This document shows, piece by piece, positions 27,966-36,974 of a DNA stretch of 64,000 nucleotides. Below the pieces are notes generated by a model that was not told where the DNA came from, ran no database searches, and worked only from the letters and a program-made list of their open reading frames with translations. Position numbers and translations under genes: made by a program. Source of the stretch: Sinorhizobium psoraleae. Lineage in GTDB: Bacteria; Pseudomonadota; Alphaproteobacteria; Rhizobiales; Rhizobiaceae. Within the stretch, counting starts at the first letter, position 1. Every line of letters begins with the position of its first letter. The stretch spans positions 186,001 through 250,000 of the forward strand of contig NZ_JABEKV010000003.1 in NCBI RefSeq assembly GCF_013283645.1, written 5' to 3'.

Positions 27966-29717
27966 TCAGTAGTTCAGGGCGTCCTTCCCCTGAAAGCTGG
28001 TGATCGGCGGATGCGCACGCTCGTCGGTGATGACGTCGATGACTGTCAGTTCGTCGCGCGAGAGAGCCTCCTTCAATGCCGGCAGGAAGTCTGCCGGCTG
28101 GTCGACGCGAACACCGTTGCAGCCGATGGCCCGTGCGATGGCCGCATGATCGACCGCCTCGAAGTCGCAAACATCGGTGAAATTGCCGAACAGGCTGAGC
28201 TCGGCATGTTTCTGGTAGCCGAGGATCTGGTTGTTGAGCACGATGACGACGACCGGCAGCTTCATGCGGCGCGCCGTCTCCATCTCCGACCAGACATGGC
28301 CGAAGCCGCCGTCACCGGTAAGGCAGACAACCGGCGCATCCGGACGTGCCGCCTTGGCGCCGAGCGCATAGGGAAGGCCCCAGCCGAGGCCGGCGATGCC
28401 GCGCGGCGTGATGAAGCGCTGGCCGGCCTTGCGGGCGGTCAGGAAGTTGGCGATCCAGATCGACGAATAGCTGGCATCGGCGACGACGATGCTTTCCGGC
28501 GTCAGCACGCTGTCGAGATCGGCCATCAGGCGCTCCGGCCGCAGCGGCGCTGCGTCCATGTCGACGAGTTTCTTCATGTCCTCGCGATGGGCGGCAAGGC
28601 CGGTGGCGATCTTCTCCTCGAGCGCCTTCCGGCGAGTGGAAAGTGCCAACAGGTCCTCTTTCTCCAGCGCCTGCTTCAGCGCCGCGAGCGTCAGCTTGGC
28701 GTCGCCAGCAAGGCGCAGTGCCTCGTAGTTGCGGCCGATCTCGCCACCGTCCACGTCGAGATGGATATAGGTCGCGCCCTTCGGGTAGAGCGACCAACTG
28801 TCGGTTCCGTTCTGATTGGTGCGGTTGCCAATGAGAAGCACGACGTCGGCCTCGGTCACGAGGCTGCGCAGATGCGATGTGCGACCGCGCGGGGCCATGA
28901 AATAGCCGACGACACCGAGCGAGAGCGGATGGGTCTCGTCGACCGAGCCCTTGCCCATGACGGTGGTTGCGACCGGCAGGCCGAGCGCCTGCAAAGCAGA
29001 GAGCTCCGCGGATGCCTGCGAGGCATGCACGCCGCCGCCGGCGATCACGATCGGGGCTTTGGCCTTTGCGATAAGGCTAGCGGCCTCGGCGATCCGGGCC
29101 GGATCTGCAGCGGTGCGGTCGAGCGGGAACGTTCCAAGGCTCGCGCTGCGGCGCGGTTGTGCGGGGTCGATCTCCGGGCGCTCGTCCAGGACGTCGAGCG
29201 GGACGAGCAGGACCGCGGGGCCGGCGCGGCCGGTCGCGGCGGCGGTAAAGGCCATGTCGACATAGTCGTCGATGCGGGCCGGATCGGCCACGCGGCGGAC
29301 CCATTTCGCGACCCCCGAAAACAGCGCAAGATGGTCGAGTTCCTGGAAGGCGTTCTTGTCGGTAAAGCGGCGCGAAACGTCCTGTACGATCGCGACGACG
29401 GGGATCGAGGCCTTCAGCGCCTCGGCGAGGCCGGGCACCAGGAGGGTCGCCGCCGGCCCGTTCTGAGCGGTGACGACGGAGACTTTGCCGGAGACCCGCG
29501 CGAAGGCGTCGGCCATGGCGGCGCCGGCGTTCTCGGTTCGGTAGCCGATCTGGCGGATGCCGTAATCGGGCGCGGCCAGGAACAGGGCCGAGGGAATGCT
29601 CTGGCCGAAGATCTCCCTCACGCCGTGGCGCTGAAGGGCTGCGGCGAGCAGATGGGCGCCGGTCATGTTGTCGGCGCTCGATGTCGCCTGTGACCTGCTC
29701 ATGACGTTCATGCTCAT
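27966..29717 (-). CDS. Thiamine diphosphate-dependent enzyme (acetolactate synthase/decarboxylase family)
   Basis: A 583-residue ThDP enzyme with the three usual domains. The N-terminal PYR domain has the catalytic Glu in YRTENAGAAMADAFARVSGK, the central domain has the nucleotide-like fold near residues 200-340, and the C-terminal PP domain has the GDG...N motif GDGGFGHVWSEMETARRMKL with VLNNQILGYQKHAE. It would decarboxylate or ligate a 2-oxo acid. It is not next to an acetolactate synthase small subunit, so it is probably catabolic. Start 29717 has GGAAAGGAA upstream. The exact reaction is unknown. Confidence 0.87.
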   Translation of the reverse strand: MSMNVMSRSQATSSADNMTGAHLLAAALQRHGVREIFGQSIPSALFLAAPDYGIRQIGYRTENAGAAMADAFARVSGKVSVVTAQNGPAATLLVPGLAEALKASIPVVAIVQDVSRRFTDKNAFQELDHLALFSGVAKWVRRVADPARIDDYVDMAFTAAATGRAGPAVLLVPLDVLDERPEIDPAQPRRSASLGTFPLDRTAADPARIAEAASLIAKAKAPIVIAGGGVHASQASAELSALQALGLPVATTVMGKGSVDETHPLSLGVVGYFMAPRGRTSHLRSLVTEADVVLLIGNRTNQNGTDSWSLYPKGATYIHLDVDGGEIGRNYEALRLAGDAKLTLAALKQALEKEDLLALSTRRKALEEKIATGLAAHREDMKKLVDMDAAPLRPERLMADLDSVLTPESIVVADASYSSIWIANFLTARKAGQRFITPRGIAGLGWGLPYALGAKAARPDAPVVCLTGDGGFGHVWSEMETARRMKLPVVVIVLNNQILGYQKHAELSLFGNFTDVCDFEAVDHAAIARAIGCNGVRVDQPADFLPALKEALSRDELTVIDVITDERAHPPITSFQGKDALNY

Positions 29718-29746
29718 TTCCTTTCCTGGCCTTTCGGAGGGCAGGC

Positions 29747-30748
29747 CTATGCCTGCGTGTCCATAACGAGAACGATCTTGCCGGTGTGGCTGCCGCTATC
29801 CATGCGGGCATGGGCATCGGCGACCTTTTCAAAGGGATAGGTGGAGTCGATCAGCGGTCGCGCCTGGCCGCGCGCAAGAACCGGCAGCACGTGCTCCTCG
29901 AGCGAGCCAGCAAGCTTCGCCTTCATGGCGAGCGGGCGGGCGCGCAACGTCGAACCGGTGAGTGTGATTCGTTTCATCAGGAGCGGCAGGAAGTCGATTT
30001 CCGCCTTCGAGCCTTTCTGGAAGGCGATCTGGGCGATGCGGCCATCGACGGCGACGGCCTCGAGGTTGCGGGCGATATAGTCGCCGCCGACCATGTCGAG
30101 GATGACATCGGGGCCGCGACCGCCTGTAAGTTCCTTCGATACGGCCACGAAATCCTGGCGGCGGTAATCGATCGCCCCATCGGCGCCGAGTTTCAGGCAT
30201 GCCTCGCATTTCTCAGGCGAGCCGGCGGTGACAATCACCTTGGCGCCGAAGGCCTTCGCGAGCAACAGTGCCGTCGTGCCGATGCCGGACGTGCCACCAT
30301 GGATGAGCAGCGTCTCGCCCGGCTTCAGGCCCGCCCGCTCGAAGACATTGCTCCAGACCGTGAAATAGGTTTCGGGAAAGGCGCCGGCCTCCACGAAGGA
30401 CATGCCCTCGGGCACCGGAAGCGCGGAAGCCTCCTGCACGACCGCCCATTCGGCATAAGCGCCGCTATGGACCAGCGCCATCACCCGGTCACCTGGTTTG
30501 AAGCGGCGCACGCCGGACCCGAGGCTTTCGACGAAGCCCGCGAGCTCCAGCCCGAGTATGTCGGAGGCACCCGGCGGGGGCGGATAGTTACCCTGACGCT
30601 GCATCACGTCGGGTCGGTTGATGCCGGCGGCGCAGACACGCACGAGCATCTCGCCTTCGCCGGGAACGGGGCGCGGCCGTTCGACGATCTGAAGAACCTC
30701 GGGCCCGCCCGGCCTGGATGCGATGACGGCACGGGTGGTGGCGCTCAT
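29747..30748 (-). CDS. NAD(P)H:quinone oxidoreductase-like MDR enzyme
   Basis: A 333-residue zinc-free medium-chain reductase of the quinone oxidoreductase/PIG3 type. Features are GINRPDVMQRQGNYPPPPGA, GLELAGFVESLG, FPETYFTVWSNVFERAGLKP and the cofactor loop LLIHGGTSGIGTTALLLAKA. It overlaps the stop of the upstream zinc dehydrogenase gene by 4 bp. It could reduce an enone or quinone formed from the imported substrate; no more can be said from sequence. Confidence 0.88.
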   Translation of the reverse strand: MSATTRAVIASRPGGPEVLQIVERPRPVPGEGEMLVRVCAAGINRPDVMQRQGNYPPPPGASDILGLELAGFVESLGSGVRRFKPGDRVMALVHSGAYAEWAVVQEASALPVPEGMSFVEAGAFPETYFTVWSNVFERAGLKPGETLLIHGGTSGIGTTALLLAKAFGAKVIVTAGSPEKCEACLKLGADGAIDYRRQDFVAVSKELTGGRGPDVILDMVGGDYIARNLEAVAVDGRIAQIAFQKGSKAEIDFLPLLMKRITLTGSTLRARPLAMKAKLAGSLEEHVLPVLARGQARPLIDSTYPFEKVADAHARMDSGSHTGKIVLVMDTQA

Positions 30749-31809
30749 GCCTCTTCTCCATTGATTTGCTGGTTCAAAGCACCGGGAAGCAGCAGCACTT
30801 TCACCGCCTGGCGGCTGCGGGCGAGTTCGAAGGCTTCGACGGCCTGCGATAGCGGTCGCCGATGGGTGATGAGGCGCGAGAGCGTCCTGGCATTCTCGGC
30901 AAGCAATCGGATTGCCTCCTCGAGCGCCGTCGATGTCGTGTCGTGAGCCGCGCGTATCTGCTTCTTCTCGCGAACGAAGCGGGTGAGGTCGAGCTGGAGC
31001 GGCCTCGAGTGGATGCCGGCGGCCACCAGAATGCCGCTGGAGCGCAGCACCGCGAGGCCGTCGGCGACCGATTGGGCTACGCCCGTGGCTTCGATCACGC
31101 GATCCGCCGGCTGGCCGAAGGTCTCGGCAACGGCGTCGGCAAGACTGGTTTCGGCAAGATCGGCGATGTGGGGGATGCCCATCTCGCGGGCGAGGGAGAG
31201 GCGGACCGCGTCGTTGAAACCGGCCAGCAGGACATTGGCGCCGCGGTTTGCAGCAACCCAGGCAATGCCAAGGCCGATCGGTCCCGGCCCGAGGACGACG
31301 GTACGGTCGCCGGGCGTCACCTCGGCGACATCGACGGCGTTGACGGCGATCGATAGCGGCTCGGTCAGCGCGGCAATTTCGAGATCCAGGCCGTCAGGGA
31401 TGCGGCGGCAGTTGGAAGCCGGCACCGTGACCCTCTCGGCGAAGCCGCCGTCGCAGTGAAGACCGATGATGCTGCGGTTGCCGCAGTCCTGCGGCCGCCC
31501 GGCGCTGCAGGCGTGACACTTACCGCAGGTCTTTGTCGGCCAGCAGGTGACGCGATCGCCGGCTCGAAAGCCGCTTACCCCCTCCCCGACGGATTGCACC
31601 ACGCCGGAGAACTCGTGGCCGATCGTGACCGGCATGACTGCAGTCATGAACTCGTACCCAGCTGTCCACTCATAGGCATGGATATCGCTGCCGCAGATGC
31701 CGGCGGCCGCCACCTCGATGGCCAGCTCCCCATAGCCGGGCGCCTGCGCAGCACCGAGCGATACGAGCTCGGCGCCAAACGCGGCCACGGTCTTGCGCAG
31801 CGCGATCAT
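30745..31809 (-). CDS. Zinc-dependent alcohol/polyol dehydrogenase
   Basis: A 354-residue zinc MDR dehydrogenase related to sorbitol and threonine dehydrogenases. The catalytic-zinc Cys and motif are in AAAGICGSDIHAYEW and TIGHEFSGVVQSVGEGVSGF. The structural zinc uses the four Cys of CGKCHACSAGRPQDC, and NAD binds at TVVLGPGPIGLGIAWVAANR. The ATG at 31809 is chosen because GGAGGAAAGC precedes it; a GTG at 31821 would put that site inside the gene. It is the first gene of the 11-gene operon and is divergent from a GntR regulator 127 bp away. Confidence 0.9.
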   Translation of the reverse strand: MIALRKTVAAFGAELVSLGAAQAPGYGELAIEVAAAGICGSDIHAYEWTAGYEFMTAVMPVTIGHEFSGVVQSVGEGVSGFRAGDRVTCWPTKTCGKCHACSAGRPQDCGNRSIIGLHCDGGFAERVTVPASNCRRIPDGLDLEIAALTEPLSIAVNAVDVAEVTPGDRTVVLGPGPIGLGIAWVAANRGANVLLAGFNDAVRLSLAREMGIPHIADLAETSLADAVAETFGQPADRVIEATGVAQSVADGLAVLRSSGILVAAGIHSRPLQLDLTRFVREKKQIRAAHDTTSTALEEAIRLLAENARTLSRLITHRRPLSQAVEAFELARSRQAVKVLLLPGALNQQINGEEA

Positions 31810-31904
31810 GCTTTCCTCCACTTTTGCTTCGGCGACTGGCCTCCTCGCCCGTCCCTGTGTACGATTTCTGCTCGCACAAGCCGAAGTTTGTGATATATGT
31901 AATT

Positions 31905-31914
31905 TGTTATAACA
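31905..31914. promoter_or_regulatory. GntR-type operator candidate
   Basis: TGTTATAACA is a perfect 10-bp palindrome in an AT-rich patch between the divergent zinc dehydrogenase operon and the GntR gene. A related TTGTGATATATG lies just before it. FadR-type GntR proteins often bind short palindromes of this kind. The assignment rests on symmetry and position. Confidence 0.45.
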
Positions 31915-31936
31915 CTATCTGCGAAGAAGGTGACGC

Positions 31937-32653
31937 GTGTCAAGAAGCCTGCAAGAAAATAGTGCGAAGACCCTGGAAGAGGCCGATTGGGTGCAGCCGA
32001 TCGTCAAGGAGAACCTGAGCGATCGCGCCTATTCCGACCTGCGCCAGGCGCTGATGCGCGGGCAGTTGCGACCGGGCGCGCTCCTGCGCCTGCGGCCGAT
32101 GTCGGCACGATTCGGGATCAGTGCCACGCCGATGCGCGAAGCCCTGCTGCGGCTCGTGAGCGAGAAAGCGTTGGCCCTCGACGCACGCGGAACCGTGGTT
32201 GTCCCCACCCTCACGCTCGACCAATTGCTCGAGATCCGCGCGGTTCGGACCGATCTGGAGGGGCGCGCGGCAGCGGCAGCGGCCAGATGTGCGTCCAAGC
32301 AGGAAATCGACGGGTTGGAGGCTATCCATCGGCAAATCTCGCAGTGCCATCTTTCGCAGCAGTTCGAAAAGGCCGTCGACCTTAATACCGAGTTCCACCT
32401 GAGCCTGTGCCGCATTGGGCGCATGCCGATCGTCTACGATATCGTCGAAAGCCTCTGGGTACGCTGCGGGCCGATCCTGTCGCATCTCTACGACGCCGGG
32501 CTGCCGGACTGGGAGCCGCATCCACACTTGCGCGTAATCGCGGCGCTACGGGCCGGCGACGGAGAAGGAGCGCGCGATGCCATCCGTGAGGATATCGAGC
32601 GCGGAGGCCAGGGCCTCCTGACACACGTGAAGGATGTCGACCCTGGCACGTAA
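31937..32653 (+). CDS. GntR-family (FadR subfamily) regulator of the importer operon
   Basis: A 238-residue protein with an N-terminal winged HTH (DRAYSDLRQALMRGQLRPGA, FGISATPMREALLRLVSEKA) and a C-terminal FCD ligand domain (DLNTEFHLSLCRIGRMP, with His residues in SLWVRCGPILSHLY and PHPHLRVIAAL that could hold a metal). The frame begins with GTG at 31937 with GAAGG upstream. Its divergent position suggests that it controls the 13-kb catabolic operon starting at 31809 and is induced by an intermediate. Confidence 0.87.
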   Translation: MSRSLQENSAKTLEEADWVQPIVKENLSDRAYSDLRQALMRGQLRPGALLRLRPMSARFGISATPMREALLRLVSEKALALDARGTVVVPTLTLDQLLEIRAVRTDLEGRAAAAAARCASKQEIDGLEAIHRQISQCHLSQQFEKAVDLNTEFHLSLCRIGRMPIVYDIVESLWVRCGPILSHLYDAGLPDWEPHPHLRVIAALRAGDGEGARDAIREDIERGGQGLLTHVKDVDPGT

Positions 32654-32910
32654 TGGGCTGGCGCTCCGTCATCGCCATGCGAACGCGGGACGATCAATGT
32701 CATGTGCCCCGGCACCCACTGCTCGCTTTTGCAACTTTCGAGATAGTGGGCCTTGACGCAACGTCGCCAGGTTGGTGACAGCGTTGTCACAATGGCGACT
32801 GCCGGAACCGACGCGAGCCTCGCGACTCATAAGCAAGTCGTGCTCATAAGTATGGAGGAGGAAAACCTGGGTGGGCTTTCTTGGACTCGCTCGAACACCG
32901 ACCGAATCCA

Positions 32911-32923
32911 ATGTATGATACAT
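32911..32923. promoter_or_regulatory. Palindrome upstream of the second gntR gene
   Basis: ATGTATGATACAT is a perfect odd palindrome 35 bp before the gntR start at 32958. It resembles the core (GTATGAT...) of the larger palindrome at 36411-36430 before lhgO, suggesting one regulator binds both sites and autoregulates. Confidence 0.5.
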
Positions 32924-32957
32924 CAAGTTTTTGCCTGAAGTGCAAGGATCCTCTGGA

Positions 32958-33614
32958 ATGGACGAGCTGCAAGTCCTGAACCACGCGAACCTGAGTGATA
33001 CCGTCTATGCAACGCTGTGCGACGCCTTGATCAAGGGCCGATTCAACCCCGGCGACCGTCTGAAGATTCGCGATCTTGCCGAGCAGCTGGGCACGAGCGT
33101 GACGCCCGTGCGAGACGCCATTCTTCGCTTGAGCCACGACGACGCACTTGTTTTCCAGACCGCCCGCAACATCCAGATCCCGCACATGACCAAGGCACGA
33201 TACCTGGAAATCAGGGCTATTCGCCTCCGGCTTGAGGCGTTGGCGGCGGAAACAGCCGCTTCGGTGGCGAGCCAGAAAGATATCCAGGATGTGAGGAGGA
33301 TCCTGGATGCAAACGAAAAGGCACTGGCGGAGGGCGACCGCCTGGCCGGGGCCGAGCTCAACCAGGCGTTCCACTTCCAACTGGCGACAATCGCGAAGCT
33401 GCCCACCCTCCACAGCATCCTGCGCCGGCTTTGGCTGCAGATAGGCCCGCTGATCGCTGATGTCTATCTTGCTGGCGGTCGCGATATGATTGATTACCAT
33501 TATGCCGTCCTCGAGGCATTGGAGCACCATCGTCCGAAGGATGCCGCCGAGGCCATCATGAGCGACATTCTGAACGGGGGCAAAGTGCTGCTGGACAAGG
33601 TCCAGGGCTCCTGA
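32958..33614 (+). CDS. GntR-family (FadR subfamily) regulator next to the lhgO pair
   Basis: A 218-residue regulator with wHTH (DTVYATLCDALIKGRFNPGD, LGTSVTPVRDAILRLSHDDA) and FCD domain (ELNQAFHFQLATIAKLPTLH, DVYLAGGRDMIDYHYAVLEA). The ATG at 32958 is preferred, although the frame opens at 32931. It is convergent with the aldehyde dehydrogenase gene, and related palindromes lie before both this gene and lhgO. By analogy with CsiR, which controls glutarate/L-2-hydroxyglutarate genes in pseudomonads, it may sense a C5 dicarboxylate; this is an inference. Confidence 0.85.
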   Translation: MDELQVLNHANLSDTVYATLCDALIKGRFNPGDRLKIRDLAEQLGTSVTPVRDAILRLSHDDALVFQTARNIQIPHMTKARYLEIRAIRLRLEALAAETAASVASQKDIQDVRRILDANEKALAEGDRLAGAELNQAFHFQLATIAKLPTLHSILRRLWLQIGPLIADVYLAGGRDMIDYHYAVLEALEHHRPKDAAEAIMSDILNGGKVLLDKVQGS

Positions 33615-33643
33615 ATAGAGCGACTCCGGCGCTGTTGGGGGAA

Positions 33644-33668
33644 GGGCCGCCGCTTGCCGCACCGGCCC
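33644..33668. terminator. Stem-loop between convergent gntR and aldehyde dehydrogenase genes
   Basis: GGGCCG and CGGCCC flank a 13-base loop in the 64-bp gap between two converging genes. The stem is short and without a strong T-run, so function as a two-way terminator is only likely from position. Confidence 0.35.
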
Positions 33669-33678
33669 CTCTTCTGTC

Positions 33679-35115
33679 TCATGCGAGGGTGTAGGCCGTC
33701 TTGACCGACGTATAGAACTCGCGGGCATAGGCACCCTGTTCGCGCGGCCCATAAGACGAGCCCTTGCGGCCGCCGAACGGCACGTGATAGTCGACGCCGG
33801 CCGTCGGAAGATTCACCATCACCATGCCGGCGGCGGATTTGTGCTTGAAGTCCTCGGCATATTTCAGCGAGGTCGTGCAGATGCCGGACGACAGGCCGAA
33901 TTGCGTGTCGTTTGCGATCTCGAGGGCGTCGTCGTAGTTCCTGGCGCGAATGACTGTTGCGACGGGCCCGAAGATCTCCTCGCGATTGATGCGCATGTCG
34001 TTGCTCGTCTCGACAAAGAGCGCCGGCGACATGTAGTAGCCCGGATGCTCGCGGTTCAGCCGCTCACCACCGAATGCAAGCCGCGCGCCTTCTTCCTTGC
34101 CCAGGCGAACATAGTCCAGATCCTGCTCGAACTGGCTCTCGCTGACGACGGGGCCGATCTCGCTCGCCTTGTCGAGCGCGTGCCCAACGCGCAGTTTGGA
34201 GAGCTTGGCGACGACGCCTTCGACGAACCTGTCGTGAATGCCGTCCTCGACAATCAGCCGGCTCGACGCGGTGCAGCGCTGGCCGGTCGAGAAGAACGCG
34301 CCGTTGACTGCCGTATTGATCGCGAGGTCCAGGTCGGCGTCGTTCAGGACGACAAGCGGGTTCTTGCCACCCATCTCCATCTGGACCTTTTTCCCACTCT
34401 GGAAGCAGGCAAGACCGATGCGGCTGCCCGTCGGCACCGAACCGGTGAAGCTGATGGCGCGCACCTTCGGATGATCGACGAGGGCCTGGCCGACCTTGGA
34501 ACCGGGACCCATCACGAGATTGAAGACACCGTCAGGAAGTCCGGAGCGCGAGATGATTTCGGAGAGCGCCCAAGCCGAGCCGGGAACCATTTCCGCCGGC
34601 TTGAAGACCACGCAGTTGCCATAGGCCAGCGCTGGGGCGATCTTCCAGGCCGGGATGGCGATCGGGAAGTTCCAGGGCGTGATGAGGCCGATCACACCTT
34701 CTGGCTCGCGAACCACATCGATGTCGACGCCCGGGCGCACGGAACGGACACGCTCGCCGTTAAGCCGCACCGCCTCCCCTGCGAAAAACTTGAAGACACG
34801 GCCCGCGCGGACGACTTCGCCGATACCTTCCGACAGGATCTTGCCTTCCTCGCGCGAGAGCAGCGTGCCGAGCTCTTCGCGACGCGCCAGAATCTCGGTG
34901 CCTATCTTGTCGAGGATGTCGGAGCGCACTTCGGGCGTGGAACGTGACCAGGAAAAAGAAGCCGCTGCGGCCGCCTCGATTGCGGTGTTGGTCGCAGCCG
35001 CGTCGGCGGACGCGTAGAGCCCGATAACGTCGTTCGTGTCGCTCGGGTTGATGTTGCGGATCCTCGACGATCCTTCGGTCCATTCGTTGCCGATGAAGTT
35101 ACGCATGAGTTCCAT
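33679..35115 (-). CDS. NAD(P)-dependent semialdehyde dehydrogenase
   Basis: A 478-residue aldehyde dehydrogenase with catalytic Cys in AFFSTGQRCTASSRL and general-base Glu in VQMEMGGKNPLVVL; the cofactor region is LITPWNFPIAIPAWKIAPAL. It resembles the alpha-ketoglutaric/succinic semialdehyde class. The ATG at 35115 (MELMRNFIGNEW) overlaps the lhgO end by 17 bp, so the two are one operon. With LhgO it would feed C5 compounds into 2-oxoglutarate, for example oxidising 2-oxoglutarate semialdehyde or glutarate semialdehyde; the precise substrate is unproven. Confidence 0.85.
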   Translation of the reverse strand: MELMRNFIGNEWTEGSSRIRNINPSDTNDVIGLYASADAAATNTAIEAAAAASFSWSRSTPEVRSDILDKIGTEILARREELGTLLSREEGKILSEGIGEVVRAGRVFKFFAGEAVRLNGERVRSVRPGVDIDVVREPEGVIGLITPWNFPIAIPAWKIAPALAYGNCVVFKPAEMVPGSAWALSEIISRSGLPDGVFNLVMGPGSKVGQALVDHPKVRAISFTGSVPTGSRIGLACFQSGKKVQMEMGGKNPLVVLNDADLDLAINTAVNGAFFSTGQRCTASSRLIVEDGIHDRFVEGVVAKLSKLRVGHALDKASEIGPVVSESQFEQDLDYVRLGKEEGARLAFGGERLNREHPGYYMSPALFVETSNDMRINREEIFGPVATVIRARNYDDALEIANDTQFGLSSGICTTSLKYAEDFKHKSAAGMVMVNLPTAGVDYHVPFGGRKGSSYGPREQGAYAREFYTSVKTAYTLA

Positions 35116-36334
35116 GAAATGTCTCCGATGGTTTCGTTGGGGAAGGGCCACCTTGCAGCAGGCGGTCCACGATCATTCGACCGATCGGAATTGCGGACGT
35201 CGCGGCCGGCGATGGCGCGTTGCAGACGTGGAGCATCCGTTCGGTCTGTTTGAAGAGAAAGTCATGGACAAGGCTGCCGTCGGCCATGACCGCCTGCGCA
35301 CGAATGCCGACTTGCAGGGCAGTGAGGTCGTCGAGCGTCAACGACGGGCAGTATTTCCGGCACTCCTTGAGATAGCGAGACCGCGACGCCGAATTGGCAA
35401 ATTCGCTGATGGCCGAACGCCAGTTCCGCGCCGCCATTTTCCAGAAGCCGGGAAATGCCGCCATAGTCCAGACATCGGTCAGGGCGAAGCTCCCTTTGGG
35501 ATAGCCCTCGCGCGCAAAGCCCAGCACGGCATTGGGACCGACGGTCATGCCTCCATCGATTGTCCGCGTCAGATGAATTCCCAGGAACGGCAGGTCAGGG
35601 TCGGGAATCGGGTAAATGAGGCGCTGCGTTACGCCAGCCTTCGATGCCGGGAGCAGGTAATACTCCCCGCGGAACGGAACGATCCGGTGATCGATCCTGA
35701 GCCCGGCCATGAGGGCGACACGGTCCGACTGCAGGCCGGCGCAGACGATCAGCTTGCGGGCTTCGATGCGATGGGATGCGCTCTCGATCCGCACGCTCTG
35801 GTCCCGCTCGCGGATGGCGGTGACCTCGACCCCGCACCGAATTTCGCCGCTGCGGGCCTCGATGCGCCCTGCCATCGCCCGGCACACGGCCGAATAGTCG
35901 ACGATCCCGGTCGCGTGGACGAGCAGGGCGCCCAGGCCGGCGATATTCGGCTCGTCCGATCGCAATTGCGATGTTGATAGACGAGTGTATTCGATGCGGT
36001 TCTGGCGCGCCCTTTCTTCCAGGGCGTCCATTCGCTGCATCTCGGCCTCGTTCGTCGCGACCAGCAATTTGCCGCAGGTTTCAAAGGGGATGCCGTTCTC
36101 GGTGCAGAATTGCTTGGTCGCCTCCGCTCCCTCGCGGCAGAGCTTCGCTTTCAGGGAGCCCGGCGCATAGTAAATCCCGGCGTGGATCACACCGCTGTTG
36201 TGACCCGTCTGGTGGCGCGCGAGTTCGCGTTCCTTTTCGAGGAGCACGATGCTGACGCCGGGCATCCCCTCCTGCAGCGCCATGGCGACCGCCAGGCCAA
36301 CGATGCCGCCCCCGATGATGCAATAATCGTACAT
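35099..36334 (-). CDS. lhgO: L-2-hydroxyglutarate dehydrogenase/oxidase
   Basis: A 411-residue FAD enzyme of the DAO superfamily matching LhgO, which oxidises L-2-hydroxyglutarate to 2-oxoglutarate and passes electrons to the respiratory chain. The FAD motif is MYDYCIIGGGIVGLAVAMAL. Family segments are RHQTGHNSGVIHAGIYYAPG, IVPFRGEYYLLP, PDPDLPFLGIHLTRTIDGGM and the C-terminal HVCNAPSPAATSAIPIGRMI. The start at 36334 gives the family N-terminus; the ribosome site is weak (GCGGA). A 20-bp palindrome lies 77 bp upstream. Confidence 0.9.
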   Translation of the reverse strand: MYDYCIIGGGIVGLAVAMALQEGMPGVSIVLLEKERELARHQTGHNSGVIHAGIYYAPGSLKAKLCREGAEATKQFCTENGIPFETCGKLLVATNEAEMQRMDALEERARQNRIEYTRLSTSQLRSDEPNIAGLGALLVHATGIVDYSAVCRAMAGRIEARSGEIRCGVEVTAIRERDQSVRIESASHRIEARKLIVCAGLQSDRVALMAGLRIDHRIVPFRGEYYLLPASKAGVTQRLIYPIPDPDLPFLGIHLTRTIDGGMTVGPNAVLGFAREGYPKGSFALTDVWTMAAFPGFWKMAARNWRSAISEFANSASRSRYLKECRKYCPSLTLDDLTALQVGIRAQAVMADGSLVHDFLFKQTERMLHVCNAPSPAATSAIPIGRMIVDRLLQGGPSPTKPSETFHGTHA

Positions 36335-36410
36335 TCCGCAAACCCACCCGACCCTGCTGAACCGAAGGCGGCCAGCCCTGCCTCTGCTCATCGTCTTTCC
36401 GGCATTGAAC

Positions 36411-36430
36411 ACGTATGATGCATCATACGT
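36411..36430. promoter_or_regulatory. 20-bp perfect palindrome upstream of lhgO
   Basis: ACGTATGATGCATCATACGT is fully symmetric. It shares the GTATGAT core with the palindrome before gntR at 32911-32923, so it is a good candidate operator for that FadR-type regulator controlling the lhgO-aldehyde dehydrogenase operon. Confidence 0.6.
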
Positions 36431-36974
36431 CAAGATGAAAACCTGCCGGATGTGTCAAGCGGTTTGGATCAGTCCGTCTCGATTTTTTGTGCTGGATCCG
36501 GCCGTCTTCGGCACAGTGGAGGTCCACAATTCTCGCTGGAATGCTGTGCCAAAATTGTGATCCGCGCATGGTCGATGCCTCCGCGACCAACATCTCGCTC
36601 GCAGCCGCCGTACAACATTTCGTGCAAACTCCGTCCTTGTAAGTATGGCATCCCGATCTGGTTCTTCTACCGGCCCGCCAAGATTACCCCGGATTGCAAT
36701 CGATGCGCTTAGCGGCCGCATAGCCGGCCTAGCCGTCGGTTGACCTGGAAAAAACCTGGATGCCACAAAGCCCCGATGAAAAACGACCGGTCTTTGTTGC
36801 CGATACAGAGGCGACCCAACCCACTTCGCGCATCTAGTCTTTGCCAAGTGAGCTATCGGGAACTAGATTGTCTGCAATAGTGCCAAAAATGAGAGAGCAA
36901 GCGACTCCGCCAATGTACGAACAGCCTATACACCTCGTTGAATTTATTGATCATTTCACGAGATCGCGTCATCG
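36431..36974. other. Right end of the inserted segment, no gene recognised
   Basis: These 540 bases have several stops in all frames and no convincing gene or ribosome site. No repeat of the left end beyond CATCAA was found. AT-richer sequence at 36885-36960 lies just before the displaced pcaQ and could supply a new promoter. Confidence 0.5.

Noticed and set aside
28011-29693. A 560-codon plus-strand frame opposite the ThDP enzyme
   Set aside because: It is an antisense reading of high-GC coding DNA, with a biased, domain-free translation.
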